The position numbers and the translations under genes are program-made. A stretch of 44,254 bases of DNA, from positions 1 through 44,254 of the forward strand of contig NZ_MNPU01000048.1 in assembly GCF_001983165.1 (NCBI RefSeq), given 5' to 3'. Under the pieces are notes generated by a model. That model ran no database searches, was not told where the DNA came from, and saw only the letters and a list, made by a program, of their open reading frames with translations. Shown in pieces: positions 8,776 to 15,536 of the stretch; positions within the stretch are counted from its first letter, which is position 1; each line of letters starts with the position of its first letter. This stretch comes from Pseudomonas gessardii. GTDB taxonomy: Bacteria > Pseudomonadota > Gammaproteobacteria > Pseudomonadales > Pseudomonadaceae.

Positions 8776-8874
8776 CTAGAATTTCTCTGCGCGAATAAGG
8801 GCGTAGCCCAAGTAAACGAACAGCCCCACGGCGCATAAGCCGCTGGCGATATAAATGAACGTGAGTGTGAGCAC
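8776..8874 (-). CDS. kdpF: KdpF, small stabilising subunit of the Kdp pump
   Basis: KdpF is a one-helix peptide that stabilises the KdpFABC complex in the membrane. This 32-residue frame ends VYLGYALIRAEKF, closely like the E. coli KdpF ending (LVYALINAEAF). It starts at a GTG at 8874, preceded by GGGGAG with a 7-base gap. It is the first gene of the pump operon. Confidence 0.85.
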   Translation of the reverse strand: MLTLTFIYIASGLCAVGLFVYLGYALIRAEKF

Positions 8875-8964
8875 GGTGTAACTCCCCTGAGTGAATAAGC
8901 CGCAACTGCGGACGCGGGGAGGTTAATCCCTGGGGTATCAAGTTCGGGTACTGATTACACGAAG

Positions 8965-8986
8965 CGGTATTAAGACGGTATAGAGA
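8965..8986 (-). promoter_or_regulatory. Candidate KdpE operator: tandem 11-bp repeat
   Basis: On the plus strand CGGTATTAAGA is followed directly by CGGTATAGAGA, 9 of 11 bases alike. OmpR-family regulators usually bind tandem repeats one helical turn apart. The site lies about 90 bases upstream of kdpF in AT-rich DNA. A clear -35/-10 pair is not evident, as expected of an activated promoter. The assignment to KdpE is inferred from position. Confidence 0.4.
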
Positions 8987-9007
8987 AAAACTTATGTCGG
9001 GCGCACG

Positions 9008-9044
9008 AAAAAAAGGGATAGCCCGCCGCCCGGGTATCCCTTTA
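9008..9044 (-). terminator. Terminator of the 38-codon gene
   Basis: On the minus strand the hairpin AAAGGGATA / TATCCCTTT, with a GC-rich centre, runs into seven T. It lies about 35 bases past the stop codon of the small gene at 9078-9194. Confidence 0.85.
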
Positions 9045-9077
9045 AACACTGGGGTGCTGCTGGTGTTGACGACCCGC

Positions 9078-9194
9078 TTATTTGGCTTTCTTTTTCTTCT
9101 CGCTGCGGGTAGCGAGGTGTTCGAAGCAAAACGCGGCAGTGCCGAAGAGCGCAATCATTGACAGGACGATCATGCCTAAAGTTGAACTTTCCAC
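9078..9194 (-). CDS. 38-aa small membrane protein, function unknown
   Basis: This frame opens with GTG five bases after AGGAAG. It encodes a peptide with one hydrophobic helix (about residues 6-24, GMIVLSMIALFGTAAFCF) and a very basic C-terminal tail (SEKKKKAK). Such a layout is typical of single-span inner-membrane peptides with the tail in the cytoplasm. It has its own strong terminator and lies between kdpF and the BCCT transporter with space on both sides, so it is probably a separate transcript. I recognise no family. Codon use and the ribosome site support it, but function is unknown. Confidence 0.6.
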   Translation of the reverse strand: MESSTLGMIVLSMIALFGTAAFCFEHLATRSEKKKKAK

Positions 9195-9694
9195 GATGAC
9201 TTCCTACGGGTGTTTGGGTAGGAAGTGACGGTAGAGCGTTTGAGCTTAGTTACTCAATAGAGGCGACGTAAACGTTATGGTGAGCAGGTAATCTATATGA
9301 ATTCTTTACAGGGTGTAGGCCAACCCACTTAGTACCTCGCATACCTTGTAGGAGCCGGCAAGCCGGCTCCTACAAGGGGTGTGTGTACGCTTCGACAATC
9401 AGGCTGCCTCGCTTTGATCTTAAGCACAGCGAGCCTACCTGTCCTCTAGCACCGGCAAGCTGCTCCCACATTTCAATCTCAATCCGGCGGATGCCACTCT
9501 GCTTTTGCTCAAGGCCCCGCGATCAGTCATGACCTGACGGAATACCCCCATACCCATTGGTCGATTGCGCTGCAGCCTGTACCCACGCTTATCTATATCC
9601 ACGCGAAGACTTCAAGGCGGGCGCTTACGGTGCCCGCTTTCTAACAATGGCCTGCAAAGGCAATAAAAATAGTCTGTCTGGGGAAGCGCACGAG
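9195..9694. other. 500-base spacer before the BCCT gene
   Basis: No convincing gene is seen here. The spacer holds a perfect REP-like hairpin (9346-9375) and a degenerate REP half near 9453-9475 (CACCGGCAAGCTGCTCCCACA). AT-rich DNA at 9240-9300 may carry the promoter of the 38-codon gene. An open frame runs into the BCCT gene from 9557, but it lacks a ribosome site and is not membrane-like. Confidence 0.5.
9346..9375. repeat. Single REP-like hairpin, GTAGGAGCCGGC type
   Basis: A perfect palindrome, TTGTAGGAGCCGGCA joined to its complement, forms a long uninterrupted stem. It belongs to a different REP subtype from the GAGC/GGGC elements elsewhere in the window. It has no second copy nearby. 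Confidence 0.8.
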
Positions 9695-11278
9695 ATGAAA
9701 TACCCATTGCGTCCTTTGGTCTTCTGGCCAACCTTTCTGATTCTGCTGGCGGCGGTGATCGCCAGCTACGTCGACCTCAAGGCATTCCTCGCCGTGAGCA
9801 AGCAACTCAATACGGTGATCCTGCAAAACTTTTCCTGGCTGTTCAGCGCCGGTTCCTTTGCCATGGTGGTACTGACCGCGATCGTCTATTTTTCGCCCCT
9901 GGGCAAGGTGCGCATCGGCGGAGAGGGCGCCACGCCCCTGTTGAGCAAATGGCGTTGGTTCATGGTCGCGCTGTGTACCACCCTGGCGGTGGGCGTGTTG
10001 TTCTGGACCACGGCCGAACCGCTCTACCATGTGTATTCACCGCCCAGCAGCCTGCCGATCGAGGCGGGCAGCGCGGCGGCCAAGAGTTTTGCCCTGTCGA
10101 CGATGTTCCTGCACTGGACGATCACCCCTTACGCGATTTACCTGGTGCCCTCCCTGGTCTTTGCCCTGGTGTTCTACAACCTGCGCAGCCATTTCTCGAT
10201 TGGCGCCATGTTGCAACCCTTGCTCGGCGCCGCGCGGGTCAAGCGGTATGCCGGGCTGATCGACACCCTGGCAATGTTCGCCCTGGTGGCGGGCATGGCC
10301 TCGTCCCTGGGCACCGGCGCGCTGACCTTGTCCGGCGGCCTGAGCCAATACATCGGCGGCGAAACCACGCCGTTGCGCCTGGCGCTGATCATCGCGGTGA
10401 TCGTCATCACTTTCGTGGCCTCGGCTGCCAGCGGCCTGCAACGCGGCATTGTCATGCTGTCGTCGTTCAACACCTGGATCATGCTGGCCCTGGGCGGGTT
10501 TGTATTGCTGTGCGGGCCGACCCTGTACATGTTCAGCCTGGGCATCGAGTCCCTGGGGGTCTACCTCGACACCTTTTTCAGCCGCAGCCTGTTCACCGGC
10601 GCTGCCAGTGGCGACAGCTGGCCGCAGAGTTGGACGGTGTTCTACTGGTCGGTGTGGTTCGCCTGGGCCCCGGTCAGTGCGCTGTTCCTCGGCAAGATCG
10701 GCCGGGGCTACACGGTGCGCGAATTTATCCATATCAACATGCTCTACCCGGCGTTGTTCACCGCGCTGTGGATCTGCATCTTCTCTGGCAGCAGCCTGTA
10801 CTTCGATGCGCTGGGCGACGGCAGCTTGAACCGCGTGCTCAACGAACAAGGCGTGGAGCATGTGTTGTACCAGATGTTCCAGCAGTTGCCGGCCAGCGGC
10901 TTGATGATTGCGTTCCTGCTGTTTGTCGCGTTCATCTCGTTCGTCACTGCCGCCGACTCCAGCACCGACGTGATCGCCAACCTGTGCAGCAAGGGGGTTA
11001 CCGCTGATTCGGACCTGGACGGCAACCCGCTACTGAAGATCGTCTGGGGCGTGATCATCGGCACGGTGTCCTGGGTCATGGTGGCCTTTGTCGGTATCGA
11101 CGGGGTGAAGATGCTCTCCAACCTCGGCGGCTTGCCGGGAATGATCCTGGTGCTGCTGGCCAGCACGTCGTTGATCTACTGGTTGAAGAACCCGGCGCTG
11201 CTGGAGGTAAAGGCAGTGGCACCGACGATTGAGCCTGGCCTGCGTGATGCCAGCCCCGTGGCGGATTTTGCCCGCTGA
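9695..11278 (+). CDS. BCCT-family transporter (betaine/choline/carnitine type)
   Basis: BCCT proteins are 12-helix inner-membrane carriers that import quaternary-ammonium or related zwitterionic compounds with Na+ or H+. I start at the ATG at 9695 (MKYPLRPLVFW), preceded by GGGGAAG. The 527-residue product has the family layout: about 12 helices, FWTTAEPLYH in the third-helix region where the family has G-x-G-x-GxxFWxxAEP, and the Trp-rich segment FYWSVWFAWAP followed by IGRGYTVREFI near the eighth helix. The glycine motif is altered (AVGVLFW), so Na+ coupling and substrate may differ from BetP. It is followed after 27 bases by a hydrolase, suggesting uptake and then hydrolysis of one substrate. 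Confidence 0.9.
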   Translation: MKYPLRPLVFWPTFLILLAAVIASYVDLKAFLAVSKQLNTVILQNFSWLFSAGSFAMVVLTAIVYFSPLGKVRIGGEGATPLLSKWRWFMVALCTTLAVGVLFWTTAEPLYHVYSPPSSLPIEAGSAAAKSFALSTMFLHWTITPYAIYLVPSLVFALVFYNLRSHFSIGAMLQPLLGAARVKRYAGLIDTLAMFALVAGMASSLGTGALTLSGGLSQYIGGETTPLRLALIIAVIVITFVASAASGLQRGIVMLSSFNTWIMLALGGFVLLCGPTLYMFSLGIESLGVYLDTFFSRSLFTGAASGDSWPQSWTVFYWSVWFAWAPVSALFLGKIGRGYTVREFIHINMLYPALFTALWICIFSGSSLYFDALGDGSLNRVLNEQGVEHVLYQMFQQLPASGLMIAFLLFVAFISFVTAADSSTDVIANLCSKGVTADSDLDGNPLLKIVWGVIIGTVSWVMVAFVGIDGVKMLSNLGGLPGMILVLLASTSLIYWLKNPALLEVKAVAPTIEPGLRDASPVADFAR

Positions 11279-11305
11279 CTTGCCTGTTTGTTGCTGGAGT
11301 TACCG

Positions 11306-13315
11306 ATGGAAATCGTCACCGAATTTGCCTACACAGTCCGTGAAATCGAACATTGCCTGATCCCCATGAGCGACGGCACGCAACTGGCGGCTCGCATCTG
11401 GCTGCCTGAAACCGCCAGCGTGCAGGCCTTCCCGGCGATCCTCGAATACCTGCCCTATCGCAAGCGCGATGGCACGGCGGTGCGCGATGCGCTGACCCAT
11501 CCGTGGATGGCGGGGCAGGGCTATGTCTGCGTGCGCGTTGATATGCGCGGCAACGGCGAATCCGAGGGCTTGATGGCCGACGAATACCTGTTGCAGGAAC
11601 AAAACGACGCCCTCGAAGTGATCGAGTGGCTGTGCCAGCAACCCTGGTGCGACGGCAACCTGGGGATGATGGGCATCTCCTGGGGTGGTTTCAACAGCCT
11701 GCAAGTCGCGGCGCGCCAGCCCGAGGCGTTGAAGGCGATCATCACCCTGTGCTCCACCGATGACCGCTTTGCCGATGACATCCATTACAAGGGCGGCAAC
11801 CTGCTGCTGGAGAACTTCGGCTGGGCCGCAACCATGCTCAACTTCAGTGCTGCGGTGCCGGACCCGCAACTGGTCGGCGATGCCTGGAAAACCCTGTGGC
11901 ATCAACGCCTGGACGCCATGCCGTTGCTGGCCGAAACCTGGTTGCAGCACCAGACCCGCGATGCCTACTGGCGTCACGGCTCGGTCTGCGAGGACTACTC
12001 GGCGATCAAGGCGGCGGTGTACGCCGTGGGCGGTTGGGGCGACGCCTACAAGAATGCGGTGCCGCGCCTGATGCAGCATCTGCCAGGCCCGAAGAAAGCC
12101 ATGATCGGCCCATGGATCCACAAGTACCCGCATTTCGCCGTGCCCAACCCGGCCATTGGTTTCCTGCAGGAGGCCAAGCGCTGGTGGGACCATTGGCTCA
12201 AAGGTATCGAGAACGGGGTGATGGACGACGCAGCCTGCACCTTTTACCTACAGGATGTACTGGCACCCAAAGGCAGTTATGCCGAGCGGCCGGGCATTTG
12301 GGTGCAGACGTCGGGCTGGCCCGATTCCCAGGTCCAATGGGCCGACTACAGCCTCGATGACCGTGGCCTCACGCCCGGCCTGCAGCCACTGGGCAGCGCA
12401 CGCAGCATCTGTTCGCCACTGACCACTGGCCTGCACCAGGGCGAATACTGCGCCATCTGGTTCGGCCCCGACGGCCCGACCGACCAGCGCCGTGACGATG
12501 CGCAATCGCTGTGTTTCGACTCCCAGCCACTGGCCGAGCCCCTGGCGCTGCTGGGCGATGTGCGTTTGCAACTGCGCCTGGCCAGCGATACCACCTGCGG
12601 GCAACTGGTGGCCCGGCTGAATGCCGTGGCGCCCGACGGCCAGGTCACGCAGATCACCTACGGCGTGCTTAACCTTGCCCTGCGTGAAGATGCCTCGCGT
12701 CTGACACCCCCCGTGCCAGGCGAACCCATGGACGTGCAGTTGAGCCTGGATCACATCGGCACGCGGGTGCCGGCCGGCCATCGTCTGCGCCTGGCCCTCA
12801 GCACCGCGAGTTTTCCGTTGCTGTGGCCCAGCCGTGAGCTGACCACCCTGACCGTGCTACCCGCCCTGCAACGTGTGCAATTGCCGATCTTCAGTGGTGC
12901 GGCGGTGCCATGCCCATTCGGCGCACCGCAAGCGGCTGCCCCGGCGGCACTGCAGATTCTGCGGGCGGCCGCACCCAAGCGCACGTTGATCGAGGATGTG
13001 GGCAGTGGCGAAGTCTGCGTGAAAATCGAGGACGACCTGGGCGCTGTGCGCTTCACCGAGCACGGCCTGGCGGTGGACCAGCGCTGCACCGAGCTCTATC
13101 GCACCTTGCCCTGGGACCCGTTGTCGACCCGGGCCGATATCCAGTGGCACTACCGCGTCGAGCGCGGGCCGTGGTCGGTGGAAGTCGACAGTCGCCTACA
13201 GGTGCATGCCGACGCCCAGTGGTTCTACGTCGAGGCCCAACAGCACGCGCGGGAAAACGGGGTACAGGTCCATCACCGAACCTGGAACAAACGTGTCGCG
13301 CGGGTCGCGTTGTGA
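11306..13315 (+). CDS. CocE/NonD-family hydrolase (peptidase S15 fold)
   Basis: This family contains cocaine esterase and Xaa-Pro dipeptidyl-peptidases, alpha/beta hydrolases that cleave ester or amide bonds. The start at 11306 follows GGAG with a 7-base gap and gives 669 residues. The nucleophile is Ser125 in MGISWGG. Acid and base candidates are the Asp in GGWGDAYKN and the His in GPWIHKYPH, as in CocE. The C-terminal third (about 330-560) resembles the jelly-roll domain of S15 enzymes. A further tail of about 100 residues follows. No signal peptide is seen, so it should be cytoplasmic and act on something brought in, perhaps by the BCCT carrier just upstream. The real substrate cannot be told from sequence. 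Confidence 0.88.
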   Translation: MEIVTEFAYTVREIEHCLIPMSDGTQLAARIWLPETASVQAFPAILEYLPYRKRDGTAVRDALTHPWMAGQGYVCVRVDMRGNGESEGLMADEYLLQEQNDALEVIEWLCQQPWCDGNLGMMGISWGGFNSLQVAARQPEALKAIITLCSTDDRFADDIHYKGGNLLLENFGWAATMLNFSAAVPDPQLVGDAWKTLWHQRLDAMPLLAETWLQHQTRDAYWRHGSVCEDYSAIKAAVYAVGGWGDAYKNAVPRLMQHLPGPKKAMIGPWIHKYPHFAVPNPAIGFLQEAKRWWDHWLKGIENGVMDDAACTFYLQDVLAPKGSYAERPGIWVQTSGWPDSQVQWADYSLDDRGLTPGLQPLGSARSICSPLTTGLHQGEYCAIWFGPDGPTDQRRDDAQSLCFDSQPLAEPLALLGDVRLQLRLASDTTCGQLVARLNAVAPDGQVTQITYGVLNLALREDASRLTPPVPGEPMDVQLSLDHIGTRVPAGHRLRLALSTASFPLLWPSRELTTLTVLPALQRVQLPIFSGAAVPCPFGAPQAAAPAALQILRAAAPKRTLIEDVGSGEVCVKIEDDLGAVRFTEHGLAVDQRCTELYRTLPWDPLSTRADIQWHYRVERGPWSVEVDSRLQVHADAQWFYVEAQQHARENGVQVHHRTWNKRVARVAL

Positions 13316-13365
13316 GCGGGCAAATGGCAGGATGCCTGCTTGTCTGATTAAGCACGGGCCCCTGC

Positions 13366-14325
13366 ATGTCGCGTCGAAACGTCGATCTTCCACCGCTCAA
13401 TTGTTTGCAGACGTTTGAAGCGGCCGCCCGTCATTTGAGTTTCACCCAGGCGGCCCATGAGCTGAACCTGACCCAAAGCGCGGTGAGCCGACAGATCAAG
13501 CGCCTGGAGGAAGACCTGGCGCGGCCGCTGTTTTATCGGCTGGCCTTGGGCCTGAGCCTGACACCGGCCGGCGTGCGTTACTTTCGCACCATCCAGCGGC
13601 TGCTGCGCGAGCTTGATCGCGAGTCGGCGGAGCTGCGCCGGCGTGGCGCCGATCGCCAACTGACCCTGGCCAGCACGCCGACCATCAGTTCCATCTGGCT
13701 TGCTGCGCTGCTGCCGGCCTTCCAGCGTGAGCATCCGGACCTGGATATCCGCATCTTGTGCAGTGAAAGCCCAAGCCACCTGGATGTCAGTGAATATGAC
13801 CTGGGCCTGTTCTATCACCTGGACGAACTGCCGCCGCCCCACGGCCTGGAACTGACCCCGGTATTTGCCAGCGAACAGGTCATTGCCGTGTGCAGCCCCG
13901 GCTACATTGAGCGTCACGGCACGATCCGCGATGCCCAACACCTGCTGCACAGCCACACCTTGTTGATCGTCGAAGACCACTATCACGACTGGCTGACCTG
14001 GGCCGACTGGTTCGCCGATATCGGTGCGCAATACCACACGCCCCGTCATGCCTTGCGCACCAACAGCTATCAGTTGCTGATGCAATCGGCGGTGATGGGG
14101 CACGGTGTGGCCCTGGGCTGGAAGTGCTTGCTGCAGGGTGAACTGGCGGCTGGCCGCCTGCAACTGGCCTTGCCCCACCACATGCACAGCCGTGGCCGCC
14201 TGCAACTGATGCAGCCGCAGCACCGCAACCCGCCCTCGGCGGCGCGCAGCTTTCAGCAATGGTTGCTGGCCAATCCTGTGGGAGCGGGCTTGCCCGCGAT
14301 GGTCGTTAACGATAACGCTGGGTGA
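13366..14325 (+). CDS. LysR-family transcriptional regulator
   Basis: LysR regulators bind DNA through an N-terminal helix-turn-helix and sense a small molecule through a periplasmic-binding-like domain. Here the HTH covers about residues 12-70 (FEAAARHLSFTQAAHELNLT, then QSAVSRQIKRLE), followed by the effector domain (about 95-300). It lies 50 bases after the hydrolase on the same strand and most likely controls the BCCT-hydrolase pair. The family resembles GcvA-type regulators. The last 17 or so residues (NPVGAGLPAMVVNDNAG) are encoded by a REP-like sequence, so the reading frame runs into a repeat and the native C-terminus was probably different. Confidence 0.9.
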   Translation: MSRRNVDLPPLNCLQTFEAAARHLSFTQAAHELNLTQSAVSRQIKRLEEDLARPLFYRLALGLSLTPAGVRYFRTIQRLLRELDRESAELRRRGADRQLTLASTPTISSIWLAALLPAFQREHPDLDIRILCSESPSHLDVSEYDLGLFYHLDELPPPHGLELTPVFASEQVIAVCSPGYIERHGTIRDAQHLLHSHTLLIVEDHYHDWLTWADWFADIGAQYHTPRHALRTNSYQLLMQSAVMGHGVALGWKCLLQGELAAGRLQLALPHHMHSRGRLQLMQPQHRNPPSAARSFQQWLLANPVGAGLPAMVVNDNAG

Positions 14326-14364
14326 CTGACACCCTGATCGTCATCGCTGGCCAGCCAGCTCCTA
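14277..14364. repeat. Degenerate REP pair overlapping the LysR 3' end
   Basis: The left copy, GTGGGAGCGGGCTTGCCCGC, is intact and lies inside the LysR reading frame. The right copy (GGCCAGCCAGCTCCTATGGG) is decayed. The spacer contains GGTCGTTAACGATAACG. Confidence 0.7.
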
Positions 14365-14373
14365 TGGGTTTAG

Positions 14374-15507
14374 TCAGGGAGTGTTACGGCTATGCCGATA
14401 ATCACTCACCGCCTCATACACCGCCTTGCGCAACCGGTTGATCCCACCAATCGGCCGGTGTTCCTCCACGCCAAACCACGGGTTGAATGACTGGTTGTCA
14501 CAGGCCAGGTTCAGTGCAGGGGTGTCGAAATCCTGCGCCGGAATGCGAATTTTCGCCACGCTCTCGTAGGGCGCGTCGCTTTCCTTCCATTCGATGCTGG
14601 TGTCTTCGATAGGCATGTATTTCTGTGGGTTCTGGCGCTGGATCTGCAACACAAAACAGGCGTCGATACGGTCGGTGGACAACTGCTGGTTCAAGGCGCT
14701 GCGCAAGAAGTTCGGCAAGTCCTGGTTCTGTTTCGGCAGGCTGTATGACGGGCAGCTTTGCGGGTCAGGCGCAACGCGGAACTTGGCGTTGGCCGCACCA
14801 AACTTGTAGGGCGATACTGAAAAGTACGTCGCCTCTGTCGGGCTGGCCGGAGCCGGCGCCAGCGTCGCGAGGGCGATAAACAGATGTCGCACCTGCCAAC
14901 TGCGTGGGTCTAGGCTGGGGAAAAACGCCATGGCTTTCTGGCCATCGGCCTGGGCCCCGATATTTTGCGCGTACTCCGCCACGTCGCTGACGAAAAAGTT
15001 GGGGTGGCTGAACATCACAAAGTCCTGCTCGGCACGCGCCTGTTGATCGGCCAGCAGTTGCTTGCCCGGCACGTCCAGCAGTTTGATCGCCATGCCGCGG
15101 GCGTCGCGGATGCTGTCGAACTGTGGGTAAGCGTTGCCATTGGACAGGCGCATCAGCGCCTGCCAGGTCTTGCCCGGTTCAGCGAACACGCCCTGGCGTA
15201 ACGCCGGGTCGAGGCCCGGCAGCACGCTGACTTGTGCCTTCACGCAGCCGTGGGCCTTGGCATGCGCGTCACGCAGGTAGCGGGTACCTTCGCGATGCTG
15301 GTCGACGATGCGCACCGCCGTCTGAATGATGCCTTGGGTCATGGCGGCTTCGCCGGGCGGGATCTGTTCCTCTACAGGCACCGGGCCGCTGTGGTGCCAG
15401 GCGAACCACAGGGTGGTCGCCAGCCAGCCGAGCAAGCCCAGGCCCACCAGCCATAACAGTGTCTTGCCGAGAAATGCGCCGAGGCGCAACCATAGTCGAG
15501 CGAGCAT
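14374..15507 (-). CDS. Membrane-anchored catalase-fold haem protein
   Basis: The protein belongs to the catalase-related family (SrpA-like) rather than true catalases. It keeps a likely distal His (DAHAKAHGCVKA), the FDSIRDARGMAIKL segment equivalent to the catalase RDxRGFA region, and a C-terminal RLRKAVYEAVSDYRH whose Tyr matches the proximal haem ligand. An N-terminal helix (about 15-37) anchors it, with the domain probably in the periplasm. I start at 15507, where AAGGA lies 7 bases upstream, giving 377 residues. The alternative ATG at 15540 overlaps the upstream stop codon as ATGA and adds 11 residues. It forms a two-gene unit with the di-heme cytochrome, so the pair probably handles peroxide or an oxygenated organic substrate together. 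Confidence 0.85.
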   Translation of the reverse strand: MLARLWLRLGAFLGKTLLWLVGLGLLGWLATTLWFAWHHSGPVPVEEQIPPGEAAMTQGIIQTAVRIVDQHREGTRYLRDAHAKAHGCVKAQVSVLPGLDPALRQGVFAEPGKTWQALMRLSNGNAYPQFDSIRDARGMAIKLLDVPGKQLLADQQARAEQDFVMFSHPNFFVSDVAEYAQNIGAQADGQKAMAFFPSLDPRSWQVRHLFIALATLAPAPASPTEATYFSVSPYKFGAANAKFRVAPDPQSCPSYSLPKQNQDLPNFLRSALNQQLSTDRIDACFVLQIQRQNPQKYMPIEDTSIEWKESDAPYESVAKIRIPAQDFDTPALNLACDNQSFNPWFGVEEHRPIGGINRLRKAVYEAVSDYRHSRNTP

Positions 15508-15536
15508 GGAACGGTCCTTGTATCGAAAGGGGGAAG

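Noticed and set aside
9557..9694. Upstream extension of the BCCT transporter
   Set aside because: The added residues are not membrane-like and no ribosome site precedes them. The ATG at 9695 gives the normal family N-terminus.
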